Source of the DNA: Clostridiales bacterium
GTDB taxonomy: Bacteria > Bacillota > Clostridia > Lachnospirales > Lachnospiraceae
Assembly: GCA_012519695.1 (NCBI GenBank)
Contig: JAAYPT010000060.1
Location: 27,099 to 91,098, forward strand
Direction: 5' to 3'
Length of the DNA: 64,000 nucleotides
The notes beneath the pieces were generated by a model that saw only the letters and a program-made list of their open reading frames with translations, was not told the DNA's origin and did not search any database. The translations under genes were made by a program, and so were the position numbers. Of the stretch, positions 27,855 to 35,219 are shown in pieces (the first letter of the stretch is position 1; every line of letters begins with the position of its first letter).

Positions 27855-29259
27855 ATGGAAAATAGTAAATGCATAGAAATTAAGGATGTATCCTTTTCTT
27901 ATCTTGACAGACAAATACTGCATAATATTTCCTTAGAGGTGAGAAAAGGAGAATGTATACTTCTCTGTGGAAAAAGTGGCTGTGGAAAGACTAGTATTAC
28001 CAAGCTGATTAATGGACTTATTCCTCATTTTATAGAAGGAAGTCATATAGAAGGACAAGTATTTGTAGAAGGTGACTTGATTGCCCAAAAAAAGATGTAT
28101 ATGATTGCGGAAAAAATCGGATCGGTATTCCAAAATCCAAAGAGCCAGTTCTTTTATTTGGATTCTGATAGTGAACTTGCATTTGCGTTGGAAAATAGAG
28201 GCATTGATTCCGATAGTATGAAAAAAAAGATTGATGAGACAATTAAAAGCCTTCATATAGAGGATTTGATTCATAGAAATGTATTTTCTATGTCTGGTGG
28301 AGAAAAACAGCTTTTGGCATTTGCATCTGTTTATGCGGGAAATCCTGATATATATGTTTTGGATGAACCATCGGCAAATCTAGACAGCAATGCAATGGAA
28401 AGACTAAAAGAACAAATCAGACTAATTTGTGCGCAAGGAAAAACTGTAATTATAGCAGAACATAGGTTGGCATATCTTTCCGAGCTACTAGACCGGGCAG
28501 TATATATAGAAGAGGGTAGAATTAAAAGAGTATACAGTAGGGAACAGTTTATGAGTTTGTCAGAAAAAGAACTTGCTTTAATGGGGCTTCGGACTACCAA
28601 AAAAGTCGTGTCTACAATAAAGCAAGAGCGGACAGACAAGAAGCAGGATGATTGTGATTTATTAGTTGATAATCTTGCTGTAGATAGAGGTGGAAAGCGG
28701 ATTATTTCAAATATAAGTTTTGGAGTAAAAGCAGGAGAAATAGTGGGGATTATGGGCAAAAATGGTGTTGGAAAATCTACACTTTTACGATGCTTATGTG
28801 GACTTGAAAGTGAAGCAGAGGGTCAGATTTTCTTAAACGGAAAAAGAATAAAGAAGAAAGCAAGACAAAAGCAAATCTATATGGTTATGCAGGATGTTAA
28901 TCATCAACTTTTTGGAGAAACTGTTTTAGATGAATGTGAAATGTTGTCAGATGGTGAGAATGCAGAGGAAATAATCAAAGTATTGAAACAGTTTGATTTA
29001 CTTGATATGAAAAACAGACACCCATTATCTTTGTCAGGGGGGGCAAAAACAGCGACTGGTTTTAGCAGGGGCTATTCTCGGTAAAAGTAAAGTATTAGTT
29101 TTAGATGAGCCGACGAGTGGACTTGATTATGGACATATGAAAGAAGTCAGTGAACTTCTTCGAGAACTTGCAACCAGGGGATATATGATTTTAATTGTTA
29201 CACATGATACGGAATTCCTCAATGCTACTTGTGATAGAAATATAGTAATCGGTCAATAA
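27855..29259 (+). pseudogene. ECF transporter double ATPase, frameshifted in a G run
   Basis: This gene encodes two fused ABC ATPases (EcfA-EcfA'). The first is intact: Walker A GKSGCGKT, signature MSGGEKQ, Walker B YVLDEPSANLD, H-loop AEHR. The second starts KNGVGKSTLL and is cut in its signature motif. A run of seven G at about 29037-29043 shifts the frame, giving a stop at 29082-29084. With six G the frame continues through LSGGQKQR, VLVLDEPTSGLD and THD to a stop at 29257-29259. The first ATPase could still work alone, but the transporter would lack its second site unless the frame is corrected. Sequencing error, slippage and true mutation are all possible. Confidence 0.85.
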
Positions 29260-29368
29260 AAAGACTATTGCTGAAATCGGGGAAAATAATATAAAATATA
29301 TTATTATGAGTAAACATTCCAATCTTGTAGAAAGGAAGCTATTACAAAAGAGAAGGAGGAAATTTAAG

Positions 29369-30046
29369 ATGTATCTTATTATGGAAGTATTGATGATTAT
29401 TTCAGTGGGAGGCTTGATTGGCGTAATGCAGGCAGGACTTACAGAATGGGAAATTGTATTGAAGTCCGTAGCCAGTCTTTTCTTTGTGCTGGAAGGATTT
29501 TTGGGGTATCGAAAAGCCAAGGGAAACAGAAAAGTTTCTTTCTATATTTTGTTTGCATTGATTGCTTCCCTGGGAGGGGACGTTTTTCTGGCATTAGATA
29601 CCAATAAGGGGATCTTGTTTATTTTAGGAGTAGTAAGTTTTGCAGCAGCTCATGTAATGTTTTCCATTGCTTTTTCTAAAATGTCTAAGATTCGGAAAAG
29701 TGATTTTGTCGTTGCAGGAGTCATATTAGGAGTACTGCTTGTTATTATGAGTATAGGAACATTTGATTTTCAGGGACTATTTCCGGTGGTAGTGGCTTAT
29801 GCGGCAATTATTTCATTTATGGTGGCAAAGGCGTTGTCCCTTTGGAAATGCAGAAAGGGGAAAGAACGTGTAGTAGGGCTTATGATAGCAGGAGGAGTTT
29901 TCTTCCTTATTTCAGATGGAATATTACTGTTCTGGATGTTTGGAATCGGAGTGCCAAGGATAGCCCAATATGCAAACTGGATTATGTATTATTTAGGACA
30001 ACTGTTTCAGGCACGGGCATTAAACCAGAACTGGGAGGAAACGTAA
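29369..30046 (+). CDS. YhhN family membrane protein (lysoplasmalogenase-like)
   Basis: This 225-aa protein has about eight hydrophobic segments and matches the YhhN/TMEM86 family: a GGDVFLAL segment near the second third, an AAHVMFSIAF segment, and a C-terminal GQLFQARAL. Animal TMEM86 members hydrolyse the vinyl-ether bond of lysoplasmalogens; bacterial members are less studied. ATG 29369 follows AGGAGG by 9 bases; an upstream in-frame ATG at 29306 gives a basic extension and has no ribosome site. It stands alone after the siderophore operon and its base use looks less AT-rich than that operon. Confidence 0.8.
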   Translation: MYLIMEVLMIISVGGLIGVMQAGLTEWEIVLKSVASLFFVLEGFLGYRKAKGNRKVSFYILFALIASLGGDVFLALDTNKGILFILGVVSFAAAHVMFSIAFSKMSKIRKSDFVVAGVILGVLLVIMSIGTFDFQGLFPVVVAYAAIISFMVAKALSLWKCRKGKERVVGLMIAGGVFFLISDGILLFWMFGIGVPRIAQYANWIMYYLGQLFQARALNQNWEET

Positions 30047-30183
30047 TGGAATAGGGACATTACGTTTCAGTTGAATTGAAAAAAGAGATATTTATCTCAT
30101 TATATGAAACATATGTCAACTGCACAAACGTAGCCATTTTCAATATAGTTATCTTATCAAAAAAGAAAGGAGAACTATAGAAA

Positions 30184-31983
30184 ATGAAAAAGTATTTGAA
30201 ACAAGTTTTTTCATTGCTTCTTGCACTGATCGTAACGATTCCTGTGATGTCAGTTCCGGTAAGAGCAGAAAATGGTCCATGCTTAGAAGAAGATTATCCA
30301 TTTGCCTTCATTACATTGGGGGATACCGTTGTATTTTCTGCAACAGAAGCAAACGATGTAGCAGGTGTTGCATATGATAAGGGAAGCAACACTTTGACAT
30401 TAACAAATTATAATCAGCCAGGTACTGTGTTAAGTACCAATATGATGGGGGATGATTTTAAGCTAAACCTAGTGGGAGATAATCATCTGGCTGCCATAGC
30501 GGTTTGGGGAGATGGATGGGGCGGTTCCCTAAACATTTGTGGAAATGGAAACCTTACAGTCAATGAAACAAAAAGTCAGCAGTATGGTGTGAATTTGGTG
30601 GCAGAACACACTAGTTCCGTATTAAAAGTAGAGTCTTCCTGTAATGTTGTAATTTATGGTGGAAATGGTGGTTCCCCATTTAGCAGTTCTTATAATCTTA
30701 CAGCGAATCCAATTGTGGCAAAAGGAAATGTAACGGACTTAGCGTTAGAGACAAGTCATCCATTTCAGCCAACAGAGGTATATGGAGGCTATTTTGATCC
30801 TAGTATTGCACCAGACACAAGTAGCATTTATACAAAAGCTGGTGATGATGGATTGTATATAATTACAACTATTACAGATATGGCTGGTAATACCAGTTAC
30901 CGGATAGCAAAGTTACAAAGTTGTGAAGGTCTTGGTGCCGATTTAGCAGTTACAGTTGCAGATAACGCAACAGATGTTTCTGAGTATACAATGACAACAC
31001 AGAATGCAACATATTATCCTACCAGTTCTATAAGTGGTGGTCCGTACTATTTAGTAAAGAAAACAGCTACAGGGGAAGCATACATTTATGATGGAAGTTA
31101 TTATGAAAATGGAGCGACCTATACTGCACTTTTCCCGGTTTTAACGTCTTTTATGGATGTGAAAATACAGCAGACACGTTATCTTATGGATATTAACCAT
31201 CCGGTGTCTAAGACAGAGAAATCTCTTTCTGCCACAATTGATGAGGCACTTCCAGATGGATATGAACTTCAAGGAACAGATGTTGAAGGTGTATATAATT
31301 TTGTTTCGTCAGCATCATCACTTACATTCACAGCAGTTGCCAGTCCGGTAGAGATAAAAGACGGTGTTGTAGATGTGTCAGGAGGAAATACTACAATTTC
31401 AGCAGAAAGTTTCCAACAGATTCTTGAAGCAAACAAAAACAGTGACATTACAATTAAGTCTAATAATGGTATTACCTTTACTTTTGGAAAGGGTACCATG
31501 TCAGCGGTTGCCAATGTTACAAACTATGATTTTTCTGTAGTACTTACAAAAAAATACGGAGAACTTGGAGCACTTCCAAGTGCGGTATCTCAAAATATTT
31601 TTGTTGGAGAGATTAGATACAACTATTCCGGTCAACTTCCTGCCGAAGCACAGATTCGTATTCCGGTAGGGGTAGCGTATGCAGGGCAGACTTTATATTA
31701 TAGTCAGTTATTAGATGATGGAACTATCCGAAATATTATGTCAGCCGTTGTAGATGCGGAAGGATATCTTACCATTAAGCAGAATCATTGCTCAACATAC
31801 TTGATTACTAAGGAAAAACTTCCGGAAACGGCAGGAAAGGATGCAGCGACTGGTACGAATCAGGCAACTGCAAAAGCTCCAAAGACCGGAGATTCTTCTA
31901 TGATTCTTTTCTTCACAATACTTCTTATCGGAAGTATGGGAGCTGGAATTATTAGCATAAAAAAGAAAAATAGTTATAGATAA
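30184..31983 (+). CDS. Secreted surface protein with PKTGD sortase-type anchor
   Basis: This 599-aa protein has an N-terminal signal peptide (MKKYLKQVFSLLLALIVTIPV, cleavage probable after VRA) and a C-terminal sorting signal: APKTGD, a hydrophobic stretch and a basic tail (KKKNSYR). The body lacks a domain I can name; it is rich in Asn, Gly, Thr and Ser with short beta-strand-like repeats, which suggests an adhesin or wall protein. The signal layout resembles that of the larger surface protein at 35220. AAAGGAGAAC precedes the ATG. A terminator hairpin follows the stop. Confidence 0.8.
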   Translation: MKKYLKQVFSLLLALIVTIPVMSVPVRAENGPCLEEDYPFAFITLGDTVVFSATEANDVAGVAYDKGSNTLTLTNYNQPGTVLSTNMMGDDFKLNLVGDNHLAAIAVWGDGWGGSLNICGNGNLTVNETKSQQYGVNLVAEHTSSVLKVESSCNVVIYGGNGGSPFSSSYNLTANPIVAKGNVTDLALETSHPFQPTEVYGGYFDPSIAPDTSSIYTKAGDDGLYIITTITDMAGNTSYRIAKLQSCEGLGADLAVTVADNATDVSEYTMTTQNATYYPTSSISGGPYYLVKKTATGEAYIYDGSYYENGATYTALFPVLTSFMDVKIQQTRYLMDINHPVSKTEKSLSATIDEALPDGYELQGTDVEGVYNFVSSASSLTFTAVASPVEIKDGVVDVSGGNTTISAESFQQILEANKNSDITIKSNNGITFTFGKGTMSAVANVTNYDFSVVLTKKYGELGALPSAVSQNIFVGEIRYNYSGQLPAEAQIRIPVGVAYAGQTLYYSQLLDDGTIRNIMSAVVDAEGYLTIKQNHCSTYLITKEKLPETAGKDAATGTNQATAKAPKTGDSSMILFFTILLIGSMGAGIISIKKKNSYR

Positions 31984-31992
31984 TAAGAGGTG

Positions 31993-32029
31993 CCCTGTTT
32001 GAATAGAAAGAATTGTTATTCAAACAGGG
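31993..32029. terminator. Bidirectional terminator hairpin
   Basis: CCCTGTTTGAATA and TATTCAAACAGGG form a perfect 13-bp stem with an 11-base loop. T-rich sequence follows on the plus strand (to about 32047). The hairpin lies between the surface protein and the 3' end of the converging LysR remnant, whose stop codon falls inside it, so it can serve both genes. Confidence 0.8.
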
Positions 32030-32903
32030 TATTGTTCTCTTTTTTTACAATACGAATAAACTCTTCCACATCCTGCGAAGGGTTTAAGGCATACAAAAGT
32101 CCGTATGGAATCGGAAAATCCCAGTCCATGGGGATAGTAACCAAGGCAGGATGAACATCTTTCCAACAGTCCAGAGTAATCATAATATTTTGTGTCTGTT
32201 CACAACGATTAAATACATTAATGTCATAAAACTGAGGCGTGTCTTCAATGGTAATTTGTGGATGCTTGCGAATTTCCTCGCGAATACTATCCACCACAGC
32301 GGAATCGCCCTCTTTTACCATCATTAACGTTTCTCCGTAAAGGTCTTCTATGGAGAGGCGTTTTTTATTTGCAAGTGGGTGCTCCCGTGACATGGCGACA
32401 CAGTGCTGATAAGTACCCAGCTTAAAAAAGTTACACAGATTCAGCCAAAGAGCAGAGTCGCAAACCCCAACCAGAAAGTCAAATTTATCTCCCAAAGAAG
32501 AAATTTCAGTTAAGATGTCTTCGTGATTATCTTCAAAAGGAACAATGTGCAGTTTATAGCCCGGAAACTTTTGATTTACCTGATACCACAAGTCCATAAA
32601 AGGTTTACAAGGGTTTAAGATAGAACTTCCGATACAGAAGGTGGTTTTGGAGGATTTCACAGCCTTTTGCGCTTCCTCAATGGCTTTTGCAGAATAGTCA
32701 AACATAAATTTGGCATGACGATAAATCACCTGTCCGGCAGGTGTCAGGCGGATACCCTGATTGGTTCGTTCAAAAAGTGTTACATTCAGATGTTTTTCCA
32801 GCGCATTGATTTGTTTCATTACAGAGGGTGGCGAGAGAAAGAGTTTTTCTGCTGCTTTATTAAAGCTACCACAGTTAATAGCATATTTTTCCAGAGCGGA
32901 TGA
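32016..32903 (-). pseudogene. LysR-family regulator lacking its start
   Basis: The minus strand encodes nearly all of a LysR regulator. HTH residues CGSFNKAAEKLFLSPPSVM lead into the ligand domain through FMFDYSAKAIEEAQ. The first in-frame ATG, at 32819, lies in the middle of the helix-turn-helix. Upstream the frame stays open only to a stop at about 32910, with no ATG, GTG or TTG and no ribosome site, so the first residues and the promoter are missing. The missing start coincides with the missing start of the plus-strand flavodoxin gene, which points to one deletion that removed the shared intergenic region. Confidence 0.75.
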
Positions 32904-33372
32904 AAATTATTTCAGTGGTGCATTGCGTGTGATTCCTGTTGGGAATACAGAGGTTGCAGCGCAAATGATTCAGGAAATAACAGGCGCAGACCTATTTAAA
33001 ATAGAGCCAATACAACCTTATTCCAAGGACTATAACGAATGTATTGCTCAGGCACAGGACGATCAAAAAAGAGATGCAAGACCGGAATTAAAATCTTACC
33101 CGGACAGTTTAGACGAATACGATACAATTTATTTGGGCTATCCGAATTATTGGGGAACCATGCCAATGCCGGTATTTACATTTTTGGAGCATTTTGATTT
33201 GAAAGGAAAAACAATTTATCCATTTTGTACCCATGAAGGAAGCGGCATGGGACGAAGCGAACAGGATATCCGAAAATTATGCCCGGATGCAACTGTGGAA
33301 AAGGGAATTGCAATTCACGGAACGAATGTAAAACAATCCCAAGATGTTTTAAAGAAATGGCTAAAAAAGTAA
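32875..33372 (+). pseudogene. Flavodoxin-like gene lacking its start
   Basis: This encodes about 165 residues of a flavodoxin: LIAYFSRADENYFSG (FMN phosphate-loop region), YDTIYLGYPNYWGTMPM and PFCTHEGSGMG, as in the NrdI/flavodoxin_4 type. It lacks the initiating Met and a ribosome site, although the frame is open upstream on sequence that codes for the LysR HTH on the other strand. Such flavodoxins are usually divergent from a LysR regulator and act in quinone or disulfide reduction. Expression would need read-through from elsewhere. The N-terminal loss is seen; the deletion explanation is inference. Confidence 0.75.
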
Positions 33373-33412
33373 TAAATATAAAAAAGAGAGAAAGAGCGTA
33401 GGAGGAAGAAAA

Positions 33413-34150
33413 ATGGTAAAACAGACAGCAGGCAGAGATGCGTTAAACGATTTTGCACCAAAATTTGCAGAATTAAATGATGATGTATTATTTGGAGAAG
33501 TGTGGTCAAGAGAGGATAAGTTATCTCTTAAAATGCGTTCTATCGTGACACTTACAGCACTCATCAGCAAAGGAATCGTAGATAGTTCCCTGACCTATCA
33601 TCTTACAACAGCCAAAAAGAACGGGGTAACACGCACTGAGATGGCAGAAATATTAACACATCTTGCTTTTTATGCAGGATGGCCCAATGCATGGGCAGCA
33701 TTTCGTATGGCAAAGGAAGTATATGCAGAGGAATGCAGTACAGAAGAACATGGCGGATTCTTTGGAATAGGAGAGCCAAATGTAAACTTTGCTCAGTATT
33801 TTATTGGAAACAGCTATTTAAATCCATTGACAAACCCAAAAGAAACCGTATTTATTGCAAATGTAACCTTTGAGCCGGGATGCCGCAATAATTGGCACAT
33901 TCATCATGCAGATAAAGGTGGCGGACAATTACTTATCTGTGTGGATGGCGAAGGTTGGTATCAGGAAGAAGGCAAGCCGGCACAGAGCTTGAAACCGGGA
34001 GATGTTGTAACCATTCCCGCAGAAGTAAAACATTGGCATGGTGCGAAAAAAGACGGATGGTTCAGTCATCTTGCCGTAGAAGTTCCGGGAGAAAATACCA
34101 GCAATGAGTGGTGCGAACCGGTGACAGAGGAAGAATATAACAAACTGTAA
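33413..34150 (+). CDS. Carboxymuconolactone decarboxylase-like/cupin fusion protein
   Basis: This 245-aa two-domain protein starts with an AhpD/CMD-like helical domain (about residues 1-110) that contains SIVTLTALISKG and EILTHLAFYAGWPNAWAA. A cupin barrel follows (about 125-235) with the metal-binding pattern NNWHIHHADKGGGQ and the later HWHG. The usual CxxC redox pair of peroxidatic AhpD is not seen in the first domain. Such fusions occur next to flavodoxin and LysR genes in Firmicutes and are thought to act in redox or aromatic-acid metabolism. AGGAGG lies 7 bases before the ATG. Confidence 0.85.
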   Translation: MVKQTAGRDALNDFAPKFAELNDDVLFGEVWSREDKLSLKMRSIVTLTALISKGIVDSSLTYHLTTAKKNGVTRTEMAEILTHLAFYAGWPNAWAAFRMAKEVYAEECSTEEHGGFFGIGEPNVNFAQYFIGNSYLNPLTNPKETVFIANVTFEPGCRNNWHIHHADKGGGQLLICVDGEGWYQEEGKPAQSLKPGDVVTIPAEVKHWHGAKKDGWFSHLAVEVPGENTSNEWCEPVTEEEYNKL

Positions 34151-34162
34151 GGAGAAAAAGGC

Positions 34163-34276
34163 ATGAAAAAAGCATTAGTATTATACTATTCCTGGTCTTG
34201 TGGAAATACAGAGCGGATTGCAAAAATGTTGCAAGAAGCAACCGGAGCAGATATTCAAAAAATAGAGACAAGTTAG
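34163..34276 (+). pseudogene. Flavodoxin N-terminal stub
   Basis: Thirty-seven codons encode a recognisable flavodoxin start, MKKALVLYYSWSCGNTERIA, with the FMN-binding loop, then stop at a TAG right after KIETS. A good ribosome site (AAGGAGAAAAAG) and close spacing to the CMD-cupin gene show it once had a normal operon position. The remaining roughly 110-140 residues are gone and the sequence passes directly into the converging MerR remnant. It differs in sequence from the flavodoxin remnant at 32875, so it is a second gene and not the missing piece. Confidence 0.75.
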
Positions 34277-34311
34277 AAAATACAACGTTATGTATTGTAA
34301 TATCTAAAACC

Positions 34312-35065
34312 TCACTCCACCAACAAAGCCACCTGTGTAATAAACTTAATCGGATCTGTATGTGCCGGGGGACCTTCGAGATAAATATGTCGACAGGTTC
34401 CCTTTAAAGAAAATCCGTATTCCTTCGCATATGCGATCAGTCTGTTGCGTATGTCAGGGATAGATTCATAGCTGCCGTGGTAAAAAATGCAGAGCGCTTT
34501 TTCTTCCGGCAGTCTTTGGATGTATTCGCCCTCACTCTGTGGCGGAACAGCGAGACAATAGGAAATCAGGTTCCGATCATCTAACGGATATTCGATAAAA
34601 TACATGCGTTTGCTGGTGTCTGAGCCATATTTTCGCATAGCAGAAGGGATAATAAATATCCCGTAAATGCTCTTTTCTTTGATCTACGGTGTCAGCGTGC
34701 ATCGTGCGGCGGTAAATGGTCTGTTCCGGGATCGTGACCGTATGGAGTTCAAAGTCATTGTCACTTTTTACACGCTGTTTCAGTTTTTCAATATTGAGAT
34801 TTAATTCATCACGAAGCTTTTCTAAACGCTCGATCATAGGTTGCATATCGGTAGTTCCGTCGTAATATGCCTGGATATCGTCTAAAGACAGACCAAGGTT
34901 TTGCAGTACGCGGATTGTCCGTATTTTGGTCAGGGAATCTGCCATGTAGTAACGGTTGCCGGTAGCGCCGTCTTTCACATCAGCCTGTAACAGATTTTTT
35001 TCTTCATAATTCAATATAATTCTTTGAGTGATGCCAAGAGATTTTGCAATTTCTCCGATAGACAT
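34312..35065 (-). pseudogene. MerR-family regulator with GyrI-like effector domain, frameshifted
   Basis: The N-terminal part, read from 35065, is a MerR HTH (IGEIAKSLGITQRIILNYEEK) with a coiled-coil dimer helix. It loses frame near 34640 and would stop at 34577. The second part, 34638-34312, continues in another frame as an effector-binding domain (KRMYFIEYPLDDRNLISY ... LKGTCRHIYLEGPPAH). One extra base in the minus-strand CCCTTCTGC region explains the break. The gene is divergent from the 978-aa surface protein. A short stand-alone DNA-binding product is possible. Confidence 0.75.
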
Positions 35066-35134
35066 CAGTCGTTCGTTTTTTTTGATTCATAAAACCTCCA
35101 TAAAGGCTGTAAAATTTAGAAAAAACACTTGCAT

Positions 35135-35159
35135 CGTACACTAATGTACGGTGTAGTGT
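35135..35159. promoter_or_regulatory. Overlapping inverted repeats between MerR remnant and surface gene
   Basis: CGTACA-CTAA-TGTACG is a perfect 6-bp inverted repeat at 35135-35150. ACACTA (35138-35143) with TAGTGT (35154-35159) is a second, overlapping one. They lie in the 154-bp divergent region, about 60 bases upstream of the surface protein ribosome site. MerR proteins bind such dyads in stretched promoters, so this is a candidate operator. The assignment is inference. Confidence 0.35.
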
Positions 35160-35219
35160 GATTATATAAAAAATGTAAAACTATGTCAATTTGGAAGTAT
35201 GGATTCAAGGAGGTAAAAT

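Noticed and set aside
32761..32874. Extended flavodoxin reading frame starting at a TTG
   Set aside because: This part is antisense to the LysR HTH coding sequence and has no ribosome site; only the sequence from about 32875 reads as flavodoxin.
34163..34276. A genuine small protein
   Set aside because: Its 37 residues are the exact start of a flavodoxin including the FMN loop, ending where the sequence breaks; a truncated gene is the simpler reading.
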